Shown piece by piece: positions 11,259-23,300 of a DNA stretch of 64,000 nt; position 1 is the stretch's first letter; each line of letters opens with the position of its first letter. The stretch comes from Zea mays. Taxonomy: Eukaryota; Streptophyta; Magnoliopsida; Poales; Poaceae. A program made the position numbers and the translations under genes. The stretch spans positions 115,461,898 to 115,525,897 of the forward strand of contig NC_050105.1 of NCBI RefSeq assembly GCF_902167145.1, written 5' to 3'. The notes beneath the pieces were generated by a model that was given only the letters and a program-made list of their open reading frames with translations, searched no databases and had not been told where the DNA came from.

Positions 11259-14200
11259 TCAAAAGTCATCCGCATCCGATGATGCTTCTTCGGCTCGTTG
11301 TTTATTCATACGCTCTTGATTTCGTTGGATCCTTACTGATCTTCTAACGACGACAGGTCGTTTGCGCTTTGACCTAGGTTCTTCAATTAAGTCGCTTGAA
11401 TTGCAACAGAGATTTTCAAGTCCTTCTCCATTGGTCACATGGAATCGATGAGCTATGTCTTGAGTCGACGCCGCTTCTGGTTGAAAAATAGCATCATCGT
11501 TGTCCCTGCTCGTACTCACGTAGTCAGCACTCTCTGGAGCGACGACTTGTGGGTTGACTTTGATTGCAACCCACCAAGCCCTAAGGCTTGGGTGAGGATA
11601 TGGCAGGTAGTACACCTGTTTTGCCTGATTTGCAAGGACAACATCGCTCATACTGCTCGGAATCCTAGAGCTATGCTTCACCTCGACATTACCATACTTG
11701 TCGACACGAGTCCCACTATGAGCATCAAACCAGTCGCACTCGAAAAACACGACTTTAAGTTCTTTGGGGCCATCGAAAATCAACTCTATAATGTTTTGAA
11801 GAACACCGTAATAGTCCACTACTTTGTCATCGTCAACATATGAACTTGCCAACACACCACTATTGGTGGTGGCTGCCAATGGTCGACTCTTCTCCAATTT
11901 CGCGGTTCGGAAGCGATATCCATTTACATCATAGCGAGTATAGTTCCGGACGGACACAGAGGTATGTGCCATTTGCTGCAAGTCTGGGTGCACAGAGTTT
12001 TTGGAAACCTATACAAGGAATTAGTATATGCATTATATCTTCCAAGTCCAAAATTCAAAGATTAAGTATGGACAATGAGAGAATGAAAATTACTAACATA
12101 ATTACGAAACCACTGCACGAAGTTTGGTCCACCTTTCAACCCATCACGTCGAAGATTTTCTAATTGGATGGCCGTAGGTTTACTAGTAGATTTCCAACAT
12201 TCTTCATCAAACATGCTGGACATATTAGAAACATGGACATTACACACTATAGAAATTATGAGATGAGAAAATGGAAGTAACTATGAGGAAAACTTACTCG
12301 AACGCCTCCTGTGTGCTGTCAATATTGCTATACATATATAGCATTAGCGTGTTCAAATCTGATCCTTCAATGTGACGTACACTCCCTTTTCCAACTGCTT
12401 TACCCGGATTCGCAAAAATTTGAAGGGTGCTTTGGGGCGATTCATTTTCGACATGAAGTCGCACTGAAGGAGCAAACACATTGTTGGCTCGAGCGAAATA
12501 CCTGGTTGAGAATTGAGATATCTCCTTAAGGGCAAAAGCCTCCGCAATACACCCTTCGACTCTAGCCTTGTTCCGAACAGACGCCCTGAGCTTTTTCAAC
12601 GCCCTTTCTATAGGATACATCCACCTGAATTGCACTGGTCCGCCTACCAAAGCTTCCCAAGGCAAATGCACAATTAGATGTTGCATCACATTGAAGAATC
12701 CTGGCGGGAAAACCTTTTCAAATTTACAAATAAGAATTGGAATTTCTTTCTCAAATTTCTGCATCAACCTCTTCGATATCGTCTTTGCGCATACTTCCCT
12801 ATAGAAGTAACTCAGCTCTGCAAATATGCTCCAAAGCTCATCCTTAAAATAGCCTCGAAACATCACGGGCATCAGCCTCTCCATAATAATATGGTAGTCA
12901 TGGCTTTTCAAACCGATCAATTTACCGGTCTTCAGATTGACTGCCCGTTTCAGATTTGCCGCATACCGATCTGGAAATTTCAGATTCTTCAACCACTTAA
13001 ATATTTCTTTCCTTTCATCCGGCTTGAGGCAGTAATCAGCTCGCGGCCTACTTTCATGCCCTTTATCGCTTACTTTCAACTCGAGCATCGGCCTCTTACA
13101 AATTTCAGCCATGTCTTTTCTTGCCTTCATATTATCTTTCGTTTTATCAGTCACATCGAAACATGTGCTTATGATGCTTTCAGCAACGTTACGCTCTTGG
13201 TGCATCAAGTCTATGTTGTGCGGCATGATCAAGGTTTTTGCATACGGAAGCTCCCATATTGATGAAATATGGGTCCAGTTATGGTCCTCCCCGTAGCCTT
13301 GGAACCTATCATTTTCTCCTTGCTTCAGACAAGCATGCCATGCCATTATCTGCGGTGCAGTTTGCCTCTTTGGTGGCCCATTTCTGATTTTGGCTCCACC
13401 TCTGAATGCAGTAAGCGAATTCCTGAAATCATGCTTGAATGGAGTCCAACGTCGATGAGCATCAAAGAATGAAACTTTCCCACCATGCTTCAATCTGAAT
13501 GCATCCGTATCATTCATACATATGGGACAGCACAACCGACCATGGACACACCATCCAGACCAATCTCCATACGCCAGCAGATCATGCACTGACCACAAAT
13601 AAGCAGCGCGCATGGTAAACTCCTTTTCAGTATGGCTGTCATAAGCCTTCACACCTCTCCACAATTGTTTCAGCTCTTCAATTAAAGGGCGAACAAACAT
13701 ATTCAGCTTTGGCCCTGGATGCTCGGGGCCTGGGATGACTAGTGCAAGGAACATGAACTCTTCTTTATTGACCAACTCAGGAGGAAGATTATATGGCACA
13801 ATGAAGACAGGCCAACACGAGTAAGGGCTTGCACTGGTATTGAAAGGTGTGAATCCGTCCGTCGATAGACCAAGCCGTACACTCCTAGGGTCGTTTGCAA
13901 ATTCGGGATCAAACTCGTCTAATGCCTTCCACGCATCACCGTCCGACGGATGGACCATTAAGTCTGGATCAGTGACGAGACGTACACCATTCTTTTGCCA
14001 CGTCATATGCAGAGCTATTTCCTTGTTGAGGAACAACCTTGAAAGCCGAGGAATGATGGGCAACCGACGAAGTTGCTTAGCTGCGACCTTCGTAACTACC
14101 AATTCACCCTCATCATTTGTCACCTCGACATATCTAGAAGCTTCGCAATGCTTACAACGGTCCAGCTTGTCATCCTCCTCAAAGAATAGCATGCAACTGT

Positions 14201-14828
14201 TGGGACACACGTCGATCTTCTCATATGTCATCCCAAGACCAGCCAACATCTTCTTTGCGAAGTACATATTCTTTGGCAACTTATGATTCTCCGGGAGAAC
14301 CTCGCCCATCAGTTGGACGATGTCGTTATAAGCACTGTTTGAAATGTTGTGCTTCGACTTTATCGCCATTAGTCTAGTGAGAGTCCCAAGAACTGACATC
14401 TGAGTGTGCTCGTGCAGTCTCTCTTCTCCTGCGGCGAGTAGCCGGAAGAATTCCTGAGCATCGCGTGGAAGCTGCCCCGGCTCCTCAGCGTTCATTTCAA
14501 CATCCCTACCAAGATCATGCAACATGTCATCCATCCTATCATGATCGTCATCAAGTTCCACCTCCGCGTCAACGTGTCTAATAGACTCTCCATGCCGGTA
14601 CCATACAAGGTAGTTCGGCATAAACCCACTCTTGCAAAGGTGTTTCTCCATTTCTTCTTTCATCTGAGGCCACTTGTTCTCGCAGCGATTGCAAGGACAC
14701 TTCACTAGACGACCAGTTGCATCTTTGAAAGCGTGCTCAAGAAAAGCCTTTGTTACACCCATCCATTCATTCGAATGTGCCCCATCCTTTCTCCACCCGT
14801 CATACATCACCCTCCGATCACCGTCCAT
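11259..14828 (-). CDS. TNP2-type CACTA transposase, three exons
   Basis: Exons 14828-12298, 12215-12098 and 12008-11259 join in frame with consensus GT/AG borders into 1132 codons without a stop. ATG at 14828 (MDGDRR) is preferred over the upstream in-frame ATG at 14861 because DGDR.W.Y begins the family's N-terminal domain. In order: a zinc-binding transposase-associated domain (residues about 1-80, with CPCNRC), the Transposase_21 catalytic region (about 200-560, with CPICMNDTDAF and MPHNIDLMH), a DUF4218-type region (about 640-800) and, in exon 3, a DUF4216-type region plus a basic, acidic-ended tail. It should cleave element ends together with the TNPA-like partner. It starts on the side of the GC-rich right end, where a duplicated start-codon region and a hairpin lie just upstream. 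Confidence 0.85.
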
Positions 14829-14917
14829 TTCAAAGGCTAAACAAAAGACAAAGAACATCAACGATCGTCCGTGGCTTAGGTGAACTCCCTATTAGGTAAA
14901 GGCCCTAAACCCACCCA

Positions 14918-15110
14918 AGAGTGTAGGCCGATGCTTGTGATTTGTGACGTGTAGCCTACGATTGCCGCGAAATTTCGGCAGCATAACCCCGCTGCTCTCC
15001 AAGCACACGCCTGAACATGGTGCGTTGGAGAACAACTGGGTTACACAACCGAAATTCCGCGTCAAGCATAAGGCACATGTCACAAATCAAAAGCATCGGC
15101 CTACACTCTC
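14918..15110. repeat. 193 bp imperfect inverted repeat upstream of TNP2
   Basis: The arms 14918-15010 and 15020-15110 are reverse complements with roughly 80% pairing by eye and a loop of about 9 bases. For example, GTGTAGGCCGATGC at 14921 pairs with GCATCGGCCTACAC at 15093. The RNA would fold into a long hairpin. A smaller perfect inverted repeat (GGAACGGCGAAC/GTTCGCCGTTCC) follows near 15139-15182. Confidence 0.85.
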
Positions 15111-15218
15111 AGGCTGTCCAAAATACGTGGACAATTCCGGAACGGCGAACCTCACAAGCCAATGTGACGTTCGCCGTTCCCGAACGGGTGACGCATACGG
15201 TTCGCTACGGTTAACGAT

Positions 15219-15262
15219 CACCGTCCATAATAAATAACTTAAACAAAAGACAAATAACATTC
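15219..15262 (-). repeat. Duplicate of the TNP2 start-codon region
   Basis: This stretch closely repeats 14819-14862: both contain CCGTCCAT (ATGGACGG on the minus strand) and TAAACAAAAGACAAA. The two copies flank the hairpin. The downstream copy at 14828 is the one continuous with the transposase frame; from this copy the frame closes after a few codons. Confidence 0.75.
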
Positions 15263-15269
15263 ACGGTCG

Positions 15270-15960
15270 CCACGACACGCCGCACGCGAACGGCACGCCA
15301 CGGCACGCGCACGGCACGCCGCACGCGCACGGTCGCCACGACACGCGCACGGCCGCGCGCCCGGCACGCCACGGCACGCGCATGGCACGCCCGGCACGCC
15401 ACGACAAGCATCAAATATGTCGGGAAATAAGGGAGACGGGGAGGCTCACCGCGGGGAACGACGACGACGTGGACGGACGACACGGCGTGGACGAACGACG
15501 GCCGTGGACGAACGGCGTGGACGGCGGGCACGGCGTGGACGAGTCTGCTCCTATGAACGGCGTGGACGAACGGCGAGCCACGCGCGGCGACGCGGAGCGG
15601 CGAGGGCGCGCGCGCGGGCCACGAGCGGCGACGCGTGGAGAGCGGGCGGGCGCGGGCGGCGGTGCAGTGAGGGAGGGCCACGAACGGCGGCGGTGCAGTG
15701 AGCGGGCGGGCGCGGGCGACGCGTGGACGCCGGCGCGGCGATGGTGGACGGGGGCGCGACAATGGTGGGCGGCGCGGGAGGGCGGGTGTGCGGGCGGGCG
15801 TCGTCGACGGCGGCGCGGCGCGGCGCGTGGAGGGACGGTGTGCGGGCGGCGCGGCGAGGGAGGACGGGCCGGCGGCGCGACGACGTAGGGCAGGCGGGCG
15901 GCGGCGCAAGCGAGCGAGAGTTTGACGAGACGAGCGAGAGATAGAAATTGCGCTGAGGCC
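15270..15960. repeat. GC-rich minisatellite region of the CACTA right end
   Basis: Tandem GGCACGC/CACGGCACGCGCA units (about 15276-15405) are followed by CGTGGACGAACGGCG units (about 15465-15575) and a Gly/Arg-codon-like GC tract. Open frames here are by-products of composition. The position between the right terminus and TNP2 makes it the probable promoter/5' leader region. Confidence 0.7.
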
Positions 15961-15969
15961 GATTAACGG

Positions 15970-16290
15970 GTCTCTATTTTCGTCGGCCTCATTGAGGCCG
16001 ACGAAAATACAGGCCGGTTAATGACTTATTTTCGTCGGTCTGGATGCGGCCGACGAAAATACGCCACTTATTTCCGTCGGCCTAGCTGCGGCCGACGAAA
16101 ATATCACACATTTTCGTCGGTCCCGAGGCCGACGAAAATACCTTTCGTATTTTCGTGGGCCTGCCGACGAAAAGCTTCGTTGGCCGACGAAAATAGGACA
16201 CATTTTCGTCGGTCACTGTTGCCGACGAAAATAGCATTGTATTTTCGTGGGCCGGCCGACGAAAATAGTCCGGCCCACGAAAATTTAGGT
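15970..16290. repeat. CACTA right subterminal repeats
   Basis: About 16 copies of TTTTCGTCGGC and its complement appear, mostly as facing pairs (GTCGGCC..GGCCGACG), mirroring the left end. Several outer copies are TTTTCGTGGGC variants. Confidence 0.9.
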
Positions 16291-17334
16291 GTTTCCTGTA
16301 GTGCACATAAGGACCGGTTTGTCATCCTTCACTACCTGTACTCATGATAAGTACAACCACTCGAGACTGTATGGGCAGTCACTCAATCTGAACTCGTACG
16401 GTCCAACCCCAGGGTTATGAAGGCTGGGGAGCACCGGGAGGATAAGGAGGGGGAATGTTTTGTCTAGTTTGGACATGGCGGTGGCCTGACTCCTTCCGGT
16501 ATAACCGTTAAGGTTAGGACGTGCGAGGAAAGAAAGAGATTCGGATTCGGATCTCATTGGCCATGAGATCGCAGAGTCGGACTAGTGGGTAAAGTGTACC
16601 CCTCTGCGCAGAGTTCAAACCTATTCGAATAGTATGTGTCCTCAGGAATGGATGAGTCTGGTGTGGTATGACAATTAGTGTTTTGTATTTCCAAAAAAAA
16701 GGTGTGTTTGAGAAAAGTTTTTTTAAAAGGTCCGGCGGTTGAGCCGTGAGCTATGGTGGGCGGGAAGTCCAGTAGCTGTTTTTGAAAATGAAAACCAGTG
16801 GGAAACTGCTGAGATACCTGGATGGTTTAGTCTAGGGGATTTTGTTCTAATATTGAAAAAAACTTCCTGCTCCTTTGGGAGAGGATGCGCTTTGAAAAAT
16901 ACAAATTGTTTTACAAAACAACCCTTCATAAAATATTGTTGTTTCTGCAAAATATCCTGAGCTCCACATATTCCATGCATTATATCTGATTTCCCCATTC
17001 CGCGGGTGAAGGTGGGCTGCTGAGTACGTTTGTACTCACCCTTGCTTATTTGTTGTTTTTAGAAAAGGAGATCGGGTAAGAGTTACGACTGTTCCCAACC
17101 TTGCCTGTGGCTGTTGGACCGCTGATTTGCTTCGCTGCGTATATCGAGCTGCTTCAGCCCCACTCTGATGATATGTCCCGAGTTGTGGACCAACTCTTAA
17201 AGTTGATCACCACCTTTATAGGTTTGTCTCGTTTAAGCAGATCTGTAATCATCTGATGTATAAATGTGTTTACTAGCCTCCTGGGACTAGTAATTATATC
17301 ACATTTGAGTCTCAGAGGATTGAGGCGCTTCAGG

Positions 17335-17346
17335 TGGTATCAGAGC
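17335..17346 (+). promoter_or_regulatory. Primer binding site of the gypsy element (tRNA-Met type)
   Basis: TGGTATCAGAGC occurs two bases after the end of LTR1 (..CTTCA, 17332). It is complementary to the 3' end of initiator tRNA-Met, the common primer for plant LTR retrotransposons. Confidence 0.93.
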
Positions 17347-17481
17347 TGTTAGGTTGGCCGCAGGACGTAACCCTTAGCCTGATCCAAAAGTTTTTGAGTC
17401 AAAACTATTTTTTTAAAAAAATTCTTGCTCTCATCCCTCCATTTCAAAAATGCTTTCCCCTTTCCTTCTCTCAGAAGTCAG

Positions 17482-18525
17482 ATGGAGGTCCGCTACCAAA
17501 CCAGCTTTTGCCAGAATGAAGATGGTTTCCCCAAGTTCCTGAGAGCATGCACAGTCCGCCTCGGAATCAGGAGCCAGCCAAAGTATGATGGTCGTGAATT
17601 CGTCGAGCATGGCACAGAGAAGTGTGTCGTGACTGTATACATTGGATCCAGTCCGCACCATGTGGAATGGAGTGTCACTGCTGCGGGGCACAGATTCAAA
17701 GACACCTGCCAAGTCGTCGCTCACAAGGCATTGAGGGCCCTATGTCAGATTTATGAAGAAGAAGTGGCTGACACCTCTCTCAGATTCTTTCCGCCATTTC
17801 AGAGAGCCCGTCCTGTTTGGATGGCCAGGATGCGTGCATTGGAAGGCCAGCAGCTGCTTGAGGACGACCCCTCAGTCGTGTACCTCACAGCATACCTGCT
17901 CACCCTGGATGCGCAGTATGATTTCTTGGCTCGGCACCACCGTCAGATGATTGCCTGAGCAGAATATGCAGAGAAGCGCAACCGTAAGCTCCATGTGGAT
18001 CTCACCACAGCTCAAGCCCGTGCAACCGCATTGGAAAGTCGTGAAGTCATTGCTGTTGAAGCCCTGAAGCAAGCCAAGGATGAGCATGTCCAGAAGTTGA
18101 TGGAGGCCTACTTGGTAACCCATAACCAACGTAGAGCCTTGCGGATCCAAGAGCCCGCTTCATCCAACCCAGTTCAACCCATGAGATCTGAAGATCCCCA
18201 GATTCTTGAAGGTCACCCGGTCTCTATCAGAGGAGAGAAGAAGGCTTGAGAACTCCCGGAAGGAGCCATAGTCTTGGAAGGAATTCCAGTCTCCTCTCAG
18301 GCTATGGATAAGGAAGAGCACCCCGAGTCCTCCCAAGATCCCCCGTCAGAGTTGTTTGAGCCCCTCATCATGAAGAAGATTCCAGCACCGCCGCCCTCTA
18401 AGGAGCTACAAGAGCCAGTCGCGCTTGAAGAAGAGTTCGACCCCGTCTTGCCATCTCAATCACCGCCAGAAGAAGTCATCAACATCAGCTCCCTCTTAAC
18501 CCATCCAGGAGATGTCTCAGATTGA
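17482..18525 (+). pseudogene. ORF of the non-autonomous gypsy element, two in-frame TGA stops
   Basis: From ATG at 17482 one frame runs to TGA at 18523-18525 and is interrupted by TGA at 17956-17958 and 18247-18249. The N-terminal 150 residues hold a compact domain (PKYDGREF.., HVEWSVTAAGHRFKDTCQ, VAHKALRALCQIYEEE, LRFFPP). A strand-strand-strand then helix pattern is reminiscent of a double-stranded-RNA-binding fold, but this is speculative. The middle is predicted helical (ATALESREVIAVEALKQ). The C-terminus is Pro/Glu-rich. It does not match gag zinc knuckles or pol. Such ORFs recur in maize non-autonomous gypsy families. Function unknown. Confidence 0.6.
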
Positions 18526-20350
18526 AGTTGTGTGTCAGGCTAGCTAGAAGAGAAGCTGCCAGATCTGAGTTAGTTATGCCCAGTCCTCTGCATGCATTGG
18601 GTAGTGGAGTTTTTCTTCACTTTGGCTAGAGCCCTACATGTATGAGAGGTAATCGTGTAGACTCGTGTGTTGCAAAACTCTAATTGTGTGGCCCTCTAGG
18701 GCATTTCAAAATGAATTTCACTTGATGTTTTCTCCCCTTTTGAGTGCATATGTGGTGCTTTAACGTTAGTGCTCATAAGTCCTGGTTAGCATAGTTCTCA
18801 ATTCAGGAGCCGAGCAATAGTAGTTATGCTTAGCCCCCAAATCTGAGTAGTCCGTGCTTTGGAAAAACTCTATTCTTCCCTTATTTAAAACATTTGATTT
18901 GTTTGTGCTTATCATTGCTGAGCTTGTGTGTTTTCTTCCTTTTTAAGAGGTTTTCTCTAAAAACATAGATCACATATTAGAGCTAATTCTCACCTTATGC
19001 TTCCATTCTCATCTTAACCCATCTCAAGAGAAAAGCACCTTACCCAAGAAGATACCAGGAAGCTTACGCTTGAAGCCTGGAACAAGCTATAGAAGAAACC
19101 AGTCCAGTCGCTCAGTCAAAAGGACCGACCGTGAGAATCAAAGCACTGCCCCTGAGTCAAAGTAAACAGGAAAAGAAGACAGAAGGAGTTATTACCATAC
19201 AAAGAGGCAAAGATTCTTGGAACCAGAGACCACAAACATTAGGGTCATTGACCCCACCACTCACCCGTGCCCCCCTCACGCGTGCCCGCCTCCATGCGCA
19301 CCACCACCGCCCCACTTCCCTTTGCAGCGCACCCACCGCCGCCATCACCGCCAGCAACACCGTCCCCCCTCCTCTTGTCATGTTTGCTGCCGCGTGGCAC
19401 CTGCTCCATCACCGCCACTCCGCACCCGAGCACACCAACTCGCCTATACCCCCCCTGCCAGCTCCCTTAACTCCCATCTCGCTCAAAGCAAAGCACACAC
19501 CTGATAAAACCCCATCTGCCAAATTGCAAGCAACTCCATTTTCCACTCCCTCGCCCCTAAGATCACAATGCTTGGTGATTCTTGGGTTGAAGACTGTTGT
19601 ACATGGTTCATAGTCTTTGGTTTCCTCCTCAGTGTGATGGTAATACTCTTTGATAGAATCCTAGATTGGGAAGAGCAAAGAGAAAGAAAGGGACAGTGAA
19701 AAGTGAAAAGTGAGAAGATAGAAGAGAAAAGAAGATAGTGAAGAGAAGATAAGAAGAAGGTTCTCCCAGAATCAACCCTGTGTCAGTCATTTCTCCGTAG
19801 CCTGCTTAAGCAGCAACAGCAGAAGAAGGCCCTGTAACACCCTTGTTATGAGGTACTTCAAGGAGTTCAAATCCTCAAGATTCAAGAGTTCTACCCTCAT
19901 TCTTTTTAAGTGGGGTAATGTTTCAGTAAAGTTCCTGCTATGGAGAAAAAGAAGAAGGCCTGTAGCAAGCTTGTGGAGGACCCGATCATCGTAGCATATA
20001 AGTTTCAGGATGAGAAGTGGTCACCCAAGTTCCGTTGATGAAGCACCAGAAGACCAATCAAGGAAGGAATCCATGTAGGAGTTCGCAAGAGAAAGGTTTG
20101 TGTGTTGGCATCGATGCTTCCTCAATAAGCTAGCTGCCAAGCGAAAGCCAGAAGCCTGAAGATGATCTTTGAGTAGCCAGAATCAGCGTTTGCAATCAGC
20201 AACCAGATGCTCCTGAAAGGCCAGAACTTGTTGAAGCTCCATCTTCTCAAAGAGTCTGCAAAGTGAAGATATGTAGCTGAAGTAAAGCTATACCCATAAC
20301 CCTTCTGAGCCGAATCTCGAGGACGAGATTCATTTTAAGTGGGGTAGATT
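18526..20350 (+). other. Gypsy internal non-coding region with PPT at its end
   Basis: No domain or long conserved frame is visible. There is a C-rich stretch at 19250-19480 and a purine-rich GAAGAGAAAAGAAG stretch near 19680-19760. A phrase close to the terminal PPT (TTTTTAAGTGGGGTAA near 19909) precedes the true one (TTTTAAGTGGGGTAGA, 20333-20348) next to LTR2, so a local duplication of the PPT region is possible. Confidence 0.6.
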
Positions 20351-23300
20351 TGTAGCATCCCAAAAATTCAAATCTTGAAATTTTCTCAAACTCGCTCTAA
20401 ATTCAAAATGTTTGTTTGCGAGTTGATATCAACAAATAAAATATAGTGGTCTATATTCTCTCCAAAATCCTCCTCAAATATCCTACAAATGTTTCTCCAG
20501 TGATCCCCCTCAAATTCTTTCCAGAAATATTGCCCAAATATTCCACCAATATATCTCCAAGTATTTTCCTCTTGAGAAATACCTTCAGAATCATTTTTCA
20601 AGTCCCTATAAATATTTTCTTCATAACTTTCCTCATGCTCATACGTATACGTATGCCTCTAGTGTCATACGGTGAGCTCTACAAGCTAATCTCACTTATA
20701 CAAGACAAATACATGCTAATCTCCCACTAATCCTCTCATCCTCCCACTAATCCTCTCATCCCTTCCCCTAATCCCCCACCATGGCTATAAATAGAGGGGC
20801 AAGGGCCTCCTCTCATCCCACCCCAAGCCATTTCATGGCAACTCTCTCCCCCCCACACACACACCCACTCCATGTTCCACACAAGCACACACTAGCACAA
20901 GGATCGTTCGGTCGTTCTTCGATCGTTCGTCCACCTGTTCTTAGTTTGTTCGTTCGTTCGATCATTCGTTCGATCGTTCATGGTTCGTTCGTCCGATCGT
21001 TCGATCGTTCGTCCGTTCATTCGTCCAAATAATCTTTGTTTAGCCGTTATGCTGCCGAAATTCCGATCGTTCATCGTTCGTTCATAGTTCCTATTCATCG
21101 TTCATCGTTCGTTCATAGTCCCTATTCATCGTTCGTCCAGATAATCTGTGTCCTGCCATTATGCTGCCGAAATTCCGATCGTTCGTTCGTCTAATCATTC
21201 GATCGTTCATTCGTTCGTTCATAGTTCCTATTCATCGTTCATCGTTCGTTCATCGTCACTATTCATCGTTCGTTCATACGACTATTCACCATTACTATTC
21301 ATCGTTACTATTCACCGACACTATTCATCATCGTTACTATTCATCGATGATATCTGTAATTACTTTTCGTCGTCACTATTCATCATTACTATTCATCGAT
21401 CATCCGATCACCCCAAATTTCAACTACTCATCCATCATGCTGTCCAGTCCACCTAAGACCAGCCAGACCCATATTCCAGTCATACGAACTTCGACAACTG
21501 TAATTTTCCTTCCAGTAGGGAACTTCCCATCTGGTCACCCATCCCAGGTTTCTCCAAGTTGAGCACGCTTAACTTTGAGATTCCTTCGAACCAGGCTTCC
21601 AAACTCTGATTCCAATAATTCTTGTTTCTAAATTCTTATAAAACTATTCCCTATCCAACCATGTCATCCCTTGAGCATGGTTCATATTCTAGAAAACTCC
21701 TAAAATACTCTTGTCCCATATTCTGCCTATAACTCTCCTATTCATACTAAGTCAGACGATTCATTCGTCACTATTCTCACCAACAGTGAACTTAACTGTG
21801 CTACACCACATACATCCAGCTATAAATACACCAGCTACCCTCTCCCTCTCCACACACACTCAACACCCTCAGCCAAGGCAAACACCCACCCACTCAGTTA
21901 CTCCGCTCTGCCGGCTACACGCATAGTGTCGCTTCGCCTCCAGTCCACCCTCCTGGTAAGCACCTCCGCTCCACCACTAGTAGTATCTCAACACCACATG
22001 ACACAGATTCTACTCAAGACTCTACCCATCCATATATCGCTATTCTGACCACTATACTAAATATCTATTGATATACTTGCTGGTTTGTATGTTTGCTTAT
22101 TCATGTTGCATAGTTATCGGAGCGTTCGTGCCGTCTCGTGGAGGCCAGATCTGCAAGTCTACGCCAGGCAGTGGAGCTAGAAGCCAGTTCCGCGACCTCT
22201 CCCTCCCTTTCGCCGGATAAGCACGGCAAGCTCACTGGATCCCTTTGATGCATAAATTACCTATGATTTTTCAACCACAACCCTCAGCCTGTTATTTTAT
22301 GCATGATATGATTTTGAGACAAGTTATTATGGCCACCCAAGCTGCTTGCCGCAATCAATCCTTAATATATTTGTTACAAATGATTTGAGAAAAGGTGTGA
22401 GTTTTCAAAAGAAAATGCTTTTCAAAATGTGTATGATGAAGGGTTTTCACCCTTATCACCTTTGAGTAGGGATGATCAGGGACTCCCTAGTTTAGGGGAG
22501 GGCCTAAGGTGATGGCTCAGCTGGTTTAGGTGTGAGCAGAAGGATTGTCCCCTCACATAAGGACCGGTTTGTCATCCTTCACTACCTGTACTCATGATAA
22601 GTACAACCACTCGAGACTGTATGGGCAGTCACTCAATCTGAACTCGTACGGTCCAACCCCAGGGTTATGAAGGCTGGGGAGCACCGGGAGGATAAGGAGG
22701 GGGAATATTTTGTCTGGTTTGGACATGGCGGTGGCCTGACTCCTTCCGGTATAACCGTTAAGGTTAGGACGTGCGAGGAAAGAAAGAGATTTGGATTCGG
22801 ATCTCATTGGCCATGAGATCGCAGAGCCGGACTAGTGGGTAAAGTGTACCCCTCTGCGCAGAGTTCAAACCTATTCGAATAGTCTGTGTCTACAGGAATG
22901 GACGAGTCTGGTGTGGTATGACAATTAGTGTTTTGTTTTTCAAAAAAAAAGGTGTGTTTGAGAAAAGTGTTTTTAAAAGGTCCGGCGGTTGAGCCATGAG
23001 CTATGGTGGACGGGAAGTCCAGTAGCTGTTTTTGAAAATGAAAACCAGTGGGAAACTGTTGAGATACCTGGATGGTTTAGTCTAGGGAATTTTGTTCTAA
23101 TATTGAAAAAAACCTTCCTGCTCCTTTGGGAGAGGATGCGCTTTGAAAAATACAAATTGTTTTACAAAACAACCCTGCATAAAATATTGTTGTTTCTGCA
23201 AAATATCCTGAGCTCCACATATTCCATGCATTATATCTGATTTCCCCATTCCGCGGGTGAAGGTGGGATGCTGAGTACGTTTGTACTCACCCTTGCTTAT

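Larger units (their letters stand above)
7999..16303 (-). mobile_element. Complete 8.3 kb CACTA (En/Spm) transposon
   Basis: Terminal inverted repeats begin CACTACAGGAAAC and end GTTTCCTGTAGTG. The 3 bp target duplication CAC lies at 7996-7998 and 16304-16306. The uninterrupted site is visible in gypsy LTR2 (..CCCCTCACATAAGG). Both ends have dense subterminal TTTTCGTCGGC repeats. Two genes on the minus strand encode TNP2-type transposase and a TNPA/Transposase_24-like protein. The element is structurally complete. The TNPA-like gene shows a probable frameshift, so autonomy is uncertain. Confidence 0.95.
4799..17332 (+). repeat. Gypsy LTR1 (5' LTR), interrupted by solo LTR and CACTA element
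   Basis: The segments 4799-5705, 6982-7998 and 16307-17332 are collinear with LTR2 positions 20654-23584. TATA-like sites occur at CTATAAATA near 4931 and again near 7263, each conserved in LTR2, so two transcription starts are possible. It ends ..GCGCTTCA at 17332, just before the primer site. Confidence 0.9.

Noticed and set aside
14892..15237. Similar small peptides on opposite strands near 14892-15083 and 14944-15237
   Set aside because: They mirror each other because of the inverted repeat and are not genes.
15211..15925. Long Arg/Pro/Ala-rich frames on both strands
   Set aside because: Produced by GC-rich minisatellites of the CACTA end; no domain, no plausible start context.
19131..19613. 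160-codon open frame in the gypsy internal region
   Set aside because: Pro/His/Thr composition from a C-rich tract; no conserved motif and no relation to the element ORF.
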